From Bacteroidia bacterium (lineage in GTDB: Bacteria > Bacteroidota > Bacteroidia > J057), in assembly GCA_030430575.1 (NCBI GenBank), contig JAUIKF010000040.1:1-64000 (forward strand): 64,000 bases of DNA. The letters are read 5' to 3'. A model generated the notes under the pieces. The model saw only the letters and a list, made by a program, of their open reading frames with translations, made no database searches and was not told the DNA's origin. The translations under genes and the position numbers were made by a program. Positions 51,796-59,002 of this stretch are shown here, piece after piece. The first letter of the stretch is position 1. Each line of letters begins with the position of its first letter.

Positions 51796-51933
51796 GGGAT
51801 AAGATTGAAAAATGTTGGTTATCGTTAGGGGTTCTTCAACATTGGTAGTTCTGCTGGAGTAAATTTAATAAATATATAAAGGTATCTCTCTCTTGAACGG
51901 TTCCCTATGGAAAATACTCTCTAAGGGGATAAT

Positions 51934-53133
51934 CTATCTGGATTGACGTATAACTCGCCCCTCCCTATCCGTTTTTATCAGCAAAATATGGCTCTTTTCC
52001 CCATCTAAACTCGCAGAATGCCCGACGATGATGTAGCCTCCATCATTCGCCTCTTTGACGGAATAGCCAAAATCGACCGATTCAGCAGTGCCAAAGGTTC
52101 TTGTCCATAAGGTATCTCCTGAAGGATCGGTTCTGACTAAATACATATCCCTGTTTTTGTCCGTAAAGCCGATTGCCACATATCCGCCATCCTTAGTTTG
52201 CAGACCCTTTATGCCCCGCTCTTCGCCGCTTTCTCCATAAGTCTTGACCCATTGTTCCTGGCCTTTGCCATCTGTTTTGATTAAGTAGACATCCCTACTC
52301 CCAGCAATGGCAAAGCTTTCTCCATAGCCGGTGATGATATAGCCCGTGTCTTGCGTAAGGGCGATGGAATGGGCCACATCGTATAAATCCTTGCCGAAAG
52401 TTTTCTCCCATTCCAGCTTCCCTAAAGAATCCGTTTTGAGCAAATACCCATCTCGATCATCTGGGGAGACGCTTGTAAAGCTATAGGTAATCCCTGCTGC
52501 CACGTAACCGCCATCCGGCGTTTGCTGGACGGAGAATATGCGATCTATTTGAGCGCCTCCATAGGGTTGGGACCATGCTTCTTTTCCGTCCTTATCTACC
52601 TTGACTAGGTAGGCATCTATCTCACCTTTTCCTATGCTGGTCGTTTGAGCTGCGATAATAAATTCATTGTCCTTTGTGGTCCGAACATCCCATCCAAATT
52701 CCTCGCCTTTCCCCCCAAATGTTGTTGTCCAAATGGCTTCTCCTTTATCGTCCGTTCTGATCAGGTAAATGTCCATGTCACCGCTCCCAAAACTATTGGT
52801 GAAACCTGCTATGATATAGCCTCCATCATCGATTTGCCGGACTGCCCAGCCATTATCTTTCCCTGCTCCTCCAAAAGTCTTTCTCCAGGTGGTTTCTCCC
52901 ATTGAGTTTGTCTTGATCAGCAAAACATCTTCTCCGCCATATTCGCCATCAGTGGTGTAGCCTGTCAATATGTAACCTCCGTCCTGCGTCTGCTCTACGG
53001 TAACCCCACGAGATAGCCCTGCATCACTGATGGGACGCATGAAGGATGTTTGAGTTATCTCTTCACTTGTTGTTTGCTTGTCTGAACAAGCCATAAGGGA
53101 AAAGACAAGGAGTAGATGGAGGGATAATTTCAT
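51934..53133 (-). CDS. seven-repeat beta-propeller lipoprotein
   Basis: A 399-aa lipoprotein (SLMACSDK, Cys ~16). Seven consecutive repeats of ~50 residues share the pattern DGGYIITGYT ... DVYLIKTDSKGEEIWTKTFGG, each with an internal Asp and a Trp near the end. Seven such units fit a seven-bladed beta-propeller at the cell surface. No enzyme motif is present. The first and last units are complete, so the gene is intact. It is the last same-strand gene of the carbohydrate region. Confidence 0.85.
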   Translation of the reverse strand: MKLSLHLLLVFSLMACSDKQTTSEEITQTSFMRPISDAGLSRGVTVEQTQDGGYILTGYTTDGEYGGEDVLLIKTNSMGETTWRKTFGGAGKDNGWAVRQIDDGGYIIAGFTNSFGSGDMDIYLIRTDDKGEAIWTTTFGGKGEEFGWDVRTTKDNEFIIAAQTTSIGKGEIDAYLVKVDKDGKEAWSQPYGGAQIDRIFSVQQTPDGGYVAAGITYSFTSVSPDDRDGYLLKTDSLGKLEWEKTFGKDLYDVAHSIALTQDTGYIITGYGESFAIAGSRDVYLIKTDGKGQEQWVKTYGESGEERGIKGLQTKDGGYVAIGFTDKNRDMYLVRTDPSGDTLWTRTFGTAESVDFGYSVKEANDGGYIIVGHSASLDGEKSHILLIKTDREGRVIRQSR

Positions 53134-53269
53134 TTGATTGCTATACTTTAACTCTGATGAATAACCGCCTTTTTATATTGAACATCGAAGATGTCCCTTC
53201 GGCTAGGTTACTTATGATGATGTTATATATCATGTTGATTATCAGTCATTTATGGGATAGATGTTCCGC

Positions 53270-53440
53270 CTGTTTGACTCCCTGCCAAAGCCTTCGGCTT
53301 TGGCGTCCCCTCCAGAAGGGACTTTATAAGATGGCGAAGCCATTTTTGAGATGAAAGCGGGTTGTTCCCCTTCCTGAGGGGGAACGGGGCTGCGCGGAGG
53401 GGGGTTAACGTGCAAAGGCGAAGCCCCTTGTCATAAGCCA
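53270..53440. repeat. GC-rich mosaic of short hairpins
   Basis: Several short hairpins in a row: GCCAAAGCC/GGCTTTGGC with a TTC loop (~53283-53304), ATGGC/GCCAT (~53333-53345), and GTTCCCC/GGGGAAC (~53363-53388). It is GC-richer than the surrounding gap (53134-53471). A minus-strand ORF across it reads like the translated repeat APFPLRKGNNPL, so I treat it as an interspersed repeat, not a gene. Confidence 0.55.
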
Positions 53441-53471
53441 TTAGAGCCTAGGGCATAATTCTGAGTTAACC

Positions 53472-54398
53472 TTAAGAAGAAATAAATTCAATCATCTTCC
53501 GCTGATGCGCAGCCGTAGGCAATTTCCCAAATCCCGCCTGGACATTGTCTCGCATATGCTTGGCTTTTGACGTGCCAGGGATCACACAGGTGATGGCTGG
53601 ATGGGCGAGAATGAATTTCAGGAAGAACTGTCCCCAAGATGTTGCATCAAATTCGCTGGCCCATTCAGGGAGCGTTTTATGCTTGACTGCTCGAAAAAGG
53701 GAACCGCCTTCATAGGGGCGATTGATCAACACGGCGATGCCCTTATCTCTTGCCAAGGGCAAAATCCTTTCAGCAGCGTCTCGTACCATCAAATTGTAAT
53801 TGATCTGAACAAAATCAATTTCTTGGGTTTTCATGATCTTTTCTACTTCCGCATATCCGCTCTTGTTGTAGTGAGTAATTCCGATATAGCGAATAGCTTC
53901 TTCCTCTTTCCAGGTTTTCAGCGTTTTCAAATGCGTTTTCCAATCCACCAAATTGTGGATTTGCATCAGGTCCATTTGACTTACCTGCATGAAATTCAGC
54001 GAATTATTCATTTGTTGAATCCCCGCTTCTTCTCCAGAAGTCCAGACTTTTGTGGCCTCAAAAATCTTGTCCTGAATTTGCAATTCGGTAGTCAGGTCCC
54101 CCACCACTTTTTCCGAACGCCCATACATGGGCGAAGAGTCAATCACGGAACCACCGCTTTCTATCAATATCTTCAATACTTCTTTTAACGGTGCTCTTTC
54201 CGCCTCGGAACTTCCCACATCAAAGGTCTGCCATGTCCCTAATCCTATCATTGGGATTCTTTCATTGGTACCTGGAATCAATCGGCTATTCATCTGCTCA
54301 TTTGTTGGAAATAAAGGTGCTGGCAGTAAAAATGAGGCCATTCCAGCTGCCATCAGTTTGGAGGCAGATCTTCTGGTGAGGGTTGATTCTTCTTTCAT
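53472..54398 (-). CDS. Tat-exported aldo/keto reductase
   Basis: A 308-aa NADPH-dependent aldo/keto reductase. The N-terminus has a twin-arginine signal (LTRRSASKLMAAGMASFLL), so folded export to the periplasm is expected. Catalytic residues are visible: Asp in GGSVIDSSPMYGRS, Tyr in the same segment, Lys in FEATKVWTSG and His in LMQIHNLVDW. ITCVIPGTSKAKHMRDNVQAG forms the cofactor-binding end. Substrate unknown; sugar or aldehyde reduction is possible. It appears to stand alone. Confidence 0.9.
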   Translation of the reverse strand: MKEESTLTRRSASKLMAAGMASFLLPAPLFPTNEQMNSRLIPGTNERIPMIGLGTWQTFDVGSSEAERAPLKEVLKILIESGGSVIDSSPMYGRSEKVVGDLTTELQIQDKIFEATKVWTSGEEAGIQQMNNSLNFMQVSQMDLMQIHNLVDWKTHLKTLKTWKEEEAIRYIGITHYNKSGYAEVEKIMKTQEIDFVQINYNLMVRDAAERILPLARDKGIAVLINRPYEGGSLFRAVKHKTLPEWASEFDATSWGQFFLKFILAHPAITCVIPGTSKAKHMRDNVQAGFGKLPTAAHQRKMIEFISS

Positions 54399-54466
54399 GG
54401 GAGGTTGTTTGGGTGAATGAAGGCTAAGACACGATTCAAAAAATGATGCTGCTCTGCAAATTCCTT

Positions 54467-55360
54467 TTAAGGATTTTGCCCAATTGCGACGGGTTGAAAG
54501 TTAGGGAAAAGTCGTGAGAATTTTTGCGGAAGTTCATCCTCCAAAAAGACTCCTTCGCCAGTAAATGGATGCGTGAAACGCAGCGAATGGGCATGCAAAT
54601 ACAAGCCTTTTCCCCTTAAGATAAAGGGTTCCACCCCATAATCTTTATCCCCCAGAATCGGATGACCAATGCTCGCCAGATGTATCCGCAACTGATGCCT
54701 TCGGCCTGTTTGAGGGGATAGTTTTACCAGATTGAGGTGGCCAAACCTTTTCGAGGAAACGGATTCGCATACGGTATAATTCGATTGAGATTGCTTCCCG
54801 TCAATTTCTGACGTGATGGTGCCTTGAGGATTCATTTCCCCAATAGAAACTGCGTAATAGGTCTTCTCAACCAGTTTGTCTTCAAACATTCTATTCAAAG
54901 CTCGAATACTCTCGTTCGTCTTTCCTACCAACAAAACACCTGTGGTTGCATAATCTAATCGATGAACGGGTTGCGGCTTGGTAGCGTCAGGATGACTACT
55001 TTTTTGAATGTTTTGGGCTAAGGCATTGGCGATGGTTTTAAATTGGTTCCCGCTCACCACAATGCCCGCAGGCTTATGAATCACTGCCAGGTGCTCATCT
55101 TCAAATAAGACCTTAAGGGGAAAAATCAACGTTTTCTTAGGCCCAACTTCATCTGGAATGGATAGCACTATACGTTCGCCTCCTTGAATGAAAGTCGCGG
55201 TAGTCGCAATCTCTCCATTAACCGTAATACGCTTTTTCTTGATGGCTTTTTTCAGTGCTGACTTCGTGAAAGCAGCAACGAAGATACCAATGCCATACTC
55301 CGGTAGTCGAATAGGCGAAGGGAGATCGGGAACAATATGGGTTTCGGTGGTAGGGATAAT
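54467..55360 (-). CDS. RluA-family pseudouridine synthase with S4 domain, no canonical start
   Basis: An ~297-codon RNA pseudouridine synthase. The catalytic domain holds HRLDYATTGVLLVG (catalytic Asp) and TGRRHQLRIHLASIGHPILG. Reading upstream of the first GTG (55168) in frame gives ALKKAIKKKRITVNG and TATFIQGGERI, an S4 RNA-binding domain, and then ETHIVPDLPSPIRLPEYGIG, which resembles RluA N-termini. The frame stays open to a TGA at 55379-55381 with no ATG, GTG or TTG before 55168. I place the start at ATT 55360, behind a GAGAGGAG ribosome-binding-like sequence, but the true codon is unresolved (ATA at 55369 is possible). An automatic call at 55168 would lose the S4 domain. Confidence 0.75.
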   Translation of the reverse strand: MIPTTETHIVPDLPSPIRLPEYGIGIFVAAFTKSALKKAIKKKRITVNGEIATTATFIQGGERIVLSIPDEVGPKKTLIFPLKVLFEDEHLAVIHKPAGIVVSGNQFKTIANALAQNIQKSSHPDATKPQPVHRLDYATTGVLLVGKTNESIRALNRMFEDKLVEKTYYAVSIGEMNPQGTITSEIDGKQSQSNYTVCESVSSKRFGHLNLVKLSPQTGRRHQLRIHLASIGHPILGDKDYGVEPFILRGKGLYLHAHSLRFTHPFTGEGVFLEDELPQKFSRLFPNFQPVAIGQNP

Positions 55361-55436
55361 GGTTTGTATTTTCTCCTCTCAAAGAGTTTTTGCCACTGTA
55401 TTCACATCATAGGACCAACGAGGCCCGCCTTTTCAT

Positions 55437-55865
55437 TCACTGGTTAGTACTGAAGGTTTTTGTTCCCACACTTGAGGTAATAGCCTTGATTATCTCCGTT
55501 TTGTTTTTTTCGAGCTTCTCCACGAAGCTAAGGCTTACGTTTAGGCCGCTCTTGTGCTTTGACGACCATATGATAAATTCCACCAGGATAGGAATCAAAT
55601 CCTTTCCTTTTTCAGTGAGAGAATAGATCTTCTGAGTCCTCTGCTTTTCATACACTTTGGATTCGATAATCCCGATGGCTTCAAGCTTTTTAAGGCGATC
55701 AGACAGGATATTGGTGGCAATCCCTTCCTTAGAGGCGAGAAACTCTTTATAAAACTTTTTCCCTTCAAATACGAGGTCCCGAATTACGAGTAATGCCCAT
55801 TTGTCACCGAGGTATTCGAGGGCATAATTGATAGGGCAATCTGATCTTAATTCATTTTTTTTCAT
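55437..55865 (-). CDS. HxlR-family winged-helix regulator
   Basis: A 142-aa HxlR-type transcriptional regulator. CPINYALEYLGDKWALLVIR, with the conserved Cys, begins the winged helix. NILSDRLKKLEAIGIIE is the recognition region and YSLTEKGKDLIPIL closes the wing. The start is the ATG at 55865. It is divergent from an NTF2/SnoaL-like gene, with two matching palindromes between them, so it probably represses that gene and itself in response to electrophiles or oxidants, as known for this family. Confidence 0.92.
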   Translation of the reverse strand: MKKNELRSDCPINYALEYLGDKWALLVIRDLVFEGKKFYKEFLASKEGIATNILSDRLKKLEAIGIIESKVYEKQRTQKIYSLTEKGKDLIPILVEFIIWSSKHKSGLNVSLSFVEKLEKNKTEIIKAITSSVGTKTFSTNQ

Positions 55866-55870
55866 TGAAA

Positions 55871-55889
55871 CACTTGCTTTTTGCAAGTG
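55871..55889. promoter_or_regulatory. operator box 1 for the HxlR regulator
   Basis: Perfect palindrome CACTTGC-TTTTT-GCAAGTG. It begins 6 bp from the HxlR start and overlaps the expected -33 region of the divergent plus-strand promoter. It matches box 2 (55910-55926); centres are 38 bp apart. Confidence 0.75.
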
Positions 55890-55897
55890 AGTATATG

Positions 55898-55905
55898 TAC
55901 CTTTG
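55898..55905 (+). promoter_or_regulatory. Bacteroidota -7 promoter element
   Basis: TACCTTTG fits TAnnTTTG. A TTG 21 bp upstream (in box 1) can serve as the -33 element. The promoter drives the SnoaL-like gene and is flanked by the two operator boxes. Confidence 0.55.
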
Positions 55906-55909
55906 TCTC

Positions 55910-55926
55910 ACTTGCATTTTGCAAGT
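55910..55926. promoter_or_regulatory. operator box 2 for the HxlR regulator
   Basis: Palindrome ACTTGC-ATTTT-GCAAGT covers the expected transcription start of the SnoaL-like gene, 41 bp before its ATG. It shares both half-sites with box 1. Confidence 0.7.
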
Positions 55927-55966
55927 TAATAAGAATTCATTTAACATCACTAAAAAAATTATCCCT

Positions 55967-56446
55967 ATGGAACCCTTAACAGTAGATTTAGAAAAGCTCA
56001 AAAAGCCCACTTGGAGTGAGGAGGAATTAAAGAATGCAGCGGTCGTTTGTGATTTTGTTCAGCATTTAATGAATGATCACGATTTCGACTACATCAGGGA
56101 AAAATATGGAAACCATCCATACAAGCAGCACAACCAAAGTATGGTAGATGGTCTTGGAGGCGTACTGGAGGTGGTGTCGGGTTTTGCCAAAAGATATCCT
56201 GACTACACGTATGACGTCAAGCATTTGTATGTAGATGGGCCGTATGTGACGGTACATTCACATGCTACCAATAACAGAAAGCACCGTGGCAATCCACAGA
56301 AAGGGTTGAACATCATGGACATCTGGAAGGTGAAGGATGGCATCATCCATGAACACTGGGATGCGGTGCAGCCGATTCATGGGTCTATGCGGTTTCTCTT
56401 TTGGATGATTGGCGGAAAATTTAGAAACTCCAACACTTATTTCTAA
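55967..56446 (+). CDS. NTF2/SnoaL-like protein
   Basis: A 159-aa cone-shaped-fold protein of the SnoaL/NTF2 superfamily, started at the ATG at 55967. The segments NPHYPYKQHNQ-like (NHPYKQHNQSMVDGLGG), YVTVHSHATN and NIMDIWKVKDGIIHEHWDAV are typical of SnoaL-like enzymes with a His/Asp pocket. Small-molecule hydrolysis or isomerisation is likely. It is divergent from an HxlR regulator and is followed after 10 bp by another gene, probably in the same transcript. Confidence 0.85.
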   Translation: MEPLTVDLEKLKKPTWSEEELKNAAVVCDFVQHLMNDHDFDYIREKYGNHPYKQHNQSMVDGLGGVLEVVSGFAKRYPDYTYDVKHLYVDGPYVTVHSHATNNRKHRGNPQKGLNIMDIWKVKDGIIHEHWDAVQPIHGSMRFLFWMIGGKFRNSNTYF

Positions 56447-56456
56447 ACCATTCAAT

Positions 56457-56981
56457 ATGAAACAGTTAGGAGAAGCCGTAGCCCAGGCAACCATTCTCGC
56501 ACCTATTGATTCTATCAATATCTCTGAATGGTTGTTTGGCCTGAAATCGGAGGAATATGCCGCCTGTGCCACAGGGCATCAGAGCGCTGCGCAAGGACGA
56601 CTCCCTTCCGGGAAAAGGGTATCCATGAATGTAGAGCATGTAGCAGGATTTTTTATGGTGCAGCACTATATAGAGACCATATCTGAAAAAGATAGGGTGT
56701 TGGTTGTTTCCCCCAATTCGATCCTGTGGCTGGACGACAAAAAATATGTTTTGCTGCAAATCACATGGGAGTTAAGCTTAAAAAAACTCGATGAAAATTC
56801 ATGTGTACTGACTTGCAAAGTCATTTCGGAAACAGAAAATGAGCCATTTATCCAAAGGGTCCATGAATTGACAAAAGAAGTGAATCCTGCCGAAACGCCT
56901 TTTCAACTGCACATCAACGAGGAGACGCCACTTTTTGCAAAAGACATTGAAGCAAAAGCATTAGCGGGTGTATGGACTTGA
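56457..56981 (+). CDS. hypothetical 174-aa protein in the HxlR-controlled operon
   Basis: A soluble 174-aa protein started at the ATG at 56457, 10 bp after the SnoaL-like gene. Its pattern (GKRVSMNVEHVAGFFMVQHY, ILWLDDKKYVLLQITWELSL) suggests a beta-rich, helix-grip (SRPBCC-like) fold, but I cannot confirm a family. Its position implies control by the same HxlR operator and a role linked to the SnoaL-like protein. Confidence 0.7.
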   Translation: MKQLGEAVAQATILAPIDSINISEWLFGLKSEEYAACATGHQSAAQGRLPSGKRVSMNVEHVAGFFMVQHYIETISEKDRVLVVSPNSILWLDDKKYVLLQITWELSLKKLDENSCVLTCKVISETENEPFIQRVHELTKEVNPAETPFQLHINEETPLFAKDIEAKALAGVWT

Positions 56982-56991
56982 GTTGATAGGC

Positions 56992-58764
56992 CTATACATT
57001 CCCCGCTGGAAAGTGTTCTTTCCCTCCATTCAGGAATCTTAAGCCCCTGATCACCACATGGCCATTTTTTTCTCCCTGAAACGACAACTTCCAATACTTG
57101 GCTTTCCGCTTGGAAAAGGACACCTTGGCATTGGGCTTAAACCATTTCTTAAAAAAAATATTGAGGTATAATTTTTTCTGGGTCACCAATTTCCATTTGC
57201 CCTTATCATCCAGTACCTCTATCTGAACCCTATGGGCAGGATGGTGTTTTTTGCTGTGCCGAGAATGAACCAGGATTTTATTCAGCTCGGTTTCCTCTGG
57301 AAATGACAATTCCACCGAAACCCACCCCAGCTCATTTACCTTGCCAGAGTGCCACATACTTTTGGGGTTAAATCCTACCCCCTTCAGGTCTTTCTGGATA
57401 TAGCGGTGTGTCGCCACCAGATTTGTCAGTTTACTTCCAAAATCTTCACCGAAGGCAGTTCGGATTTCTGGGGTGATGGGCGCAAAAACCTCTTCGTCAT
57501 TGAGGAAAAAGCGAATGCCGCGTACCACTACCTGGTCACTTTTGCCCGCTTTCAACGCGATTTTCCATCGATTCGTTTTCTGAGGCGAAAAGCTGAGTTC
57601 TCCATTGGGAGCTGGGAGGCTTACCTGTTTTATGGCTTCAAAGGTGTCCGAGCTGTTCAGGTACTCTACTTGAATAGCCTTCGCTTCATGGTATTTTCCA
57701 CTGTGTTGGGTATAAATTCTGATTCGATTTAAGAGGACAGGTAGGGCAAAGGTGACTTCAAAGGAAACCCATCCTTTCTCATTTGCTTTGGCGGAATGCC
57801 ACATGGTCGTGGGTTCAAAGCCTGTGGCTTTATTGTTAGCGGGTATCCTTCGGGTGTTATAGTGATCGTTTAGGTTATTGACTTTTGTCCCCTCCGTCTG
57901 TCCTGACCCTGTATAACACATAAACAGGCTCATTGAACCCTGCCCAAGAGGCCTGCTGACCTGATCATGAGGCGGACATCCCCGCTTGCACGCAGGCGTA
58001 TCGTAGTCCTGATTTGAGAGGAAATAAAAATCAGGAAAGACCAATTTATTTTTGTCAAGATCATCTCGATCATCTCCCAATAAGCTTCCAGGTATTAAGG
58101 CTGCACTTTTGCTATTGCTGACATTGGACTGGTCATAGGACATGATAGATTTGCTGCAAAACTGCGCATAATAGCAGTCGGCAATGTCTTGGGGAATGGT
58201 ATCTTCATACGCATTCGCCCGATCCCAGGTATGGGGAAGCCCAAAAGCATGTCCCAATTCGTGGATCAGCGTAGAGGAAATGTTTTGTTTATCACTGATG
58301 ATATGGGCGGCAAACACCCCTATTCCCCCGCCTCGATTCCAGGTGCCATTGATCGAGCGAGCACCTGCCTCGTATGTATACATCTCAGAAGAATCGACGA
58401 TAAGGACGGTAAAGACAAAGGGCACATTATAGCGATTGTACTTTTTGCCTGGATTGATCTTCTCATCTGCCAGGACTTCTGCCAGGACGGTTTCTGCTCC
58501 CCGTGAGCAGGCGGGGACTCGTTTGGAGAGTCCAGAAAAATAGCAATAGTTGAAGTACTCTGCTCCGGTATACTGCCCAGAAATCTCCTGTACATCAGGG
58601 ACTAATTGAAAAGTGTCCCGATTTTTGAGGAGTTCTCTGAACTTGGCTTGAACGGCATAATGGTAATCTAACCATTCACTGGGCCAGGTGCGGTGCCGCT
58701 TTGTGCCTTTGGTGTACAGGACAATGGGCCATACTTTGATTCGAGTTTCTGGAAAAAAGGGCAT
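56992..58764 (-). CDS. metzincin-like protease with two discoidin-like domains, no signal peptide
   Basis: A 590-aa protein. Residues ~1-260 hold a metzincin-type zinc site, HELGHAFGLPH (168-178, HExxHxxGxxH), with a Met-turn candidate SIMSYDQ ~30 residues later. Two repeats of ~140 residues follow (~305-430 and ~455-590), each with TMWHS/SMWHS, a GWVS strand and RIYTQHSGKYH or LVHSRHSKKHH, resembling F5/8-type (discoidin) carbohydrate-binding domains. The protein starts PFFPETRIKVWPIVLYTKG with no hydrophobic signal, unusual for a secreted metzincin. It also has no T9SS tail. Confidence 0.8.
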   Translation of the reverse strand: MPFFPETRIKVWPIVLYTKGTKRHRTWPSEWLDYHYAVQAKFRELLKNRDTFQLVPDVQEISGQYTGAEYFNYCYFSGLSKRVPACSRGAETVLAEVLADEKINPGKKYNRYNVPFVFTVLIVDSSEMYTYEAGARSINGTWNRGGGIGVFAAHIISDKQNISSTLIHELGHAFGLPHTWDRANAYEDTIPQDIADCYYAQFCSKSIMSYDQSNVSNSKSAALIPGSLLGDDRDDLDKNKLVFPDFYFLSNQDYDTPACKRGCPPHDQVSRPLGQGSMSLFMCYTGSGQTEGTKVNNLNDHYNTRRIPANNKATGFEPTTMWHSAKANEKGWVSFEVTFALPVLLNRIRIYTQHSGKYHEAKAIQVEYLNSSDTFEAIKQVSLPAPNGELSFSPQKTNRWKIALKAGKSDQVVVRGIRFFLNDEEVFAPITPEIRTAFGEDFGSKLTNLVATHRYIQKDLKGVGFNPKSMWHSGKVNELGWVSVELSFPEETELNKILVHSRHSKKHHPAHRVQIEVLDDKGKWKLVTQKKLYLNIFFKKWFKPNAKVSFSKRKAKYWKLSFQGEKNGHVVIRGLRFLNGGKEHFPAGNV

Positions 58765-58953
58765 ACTGTTTTAGGCTTAAGATAGGGAAAAAAGGCAAAT
58801 ATGACTAGATAGATGTTTGGCTTTCTTTAATGATCTCTTGTCGCCTATGGTAACTGGCAGCTAAAGCAGAAATCGCCAGCTTCTATTTTTCTACTAGAAT
58901 CAGAGGATAGGGGGAGAAGTCCCTCTTTTGGGATAAATTTTGCAAGATGATGC

Positions 58954-58961
58954 TATTTTTG
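58954..58961 (+). promoter_or_regulatory. candidate -7 promoter element of the YD-like gene
   Basis: TATTTTTG fits TAnnTTTG. A TTTG at 58927-58930 is 23 bp upstream, slightly longer than usual spacing. The expected transcript would start near 58968, 35 nt before the ATG at 59003. Confidence 0.4.
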
Positions 58962-59002
58962 TTCTCAGGTATCCATATATAAAATGTTCAACAAGTAATC
59001 GA

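Noticed and set aside
53250-53441. 63-aa minus-strand ORF with PLRKGNN pattern
   Set aside because: It covers a series of short hairpins and looks like translated intergenic repeat, not a protein.
53601-54188. 195-aa plus-strand frame across the aldo/keto reductase gene
   Set aside because: Antisense to conserved catalytic segments of the reductase.
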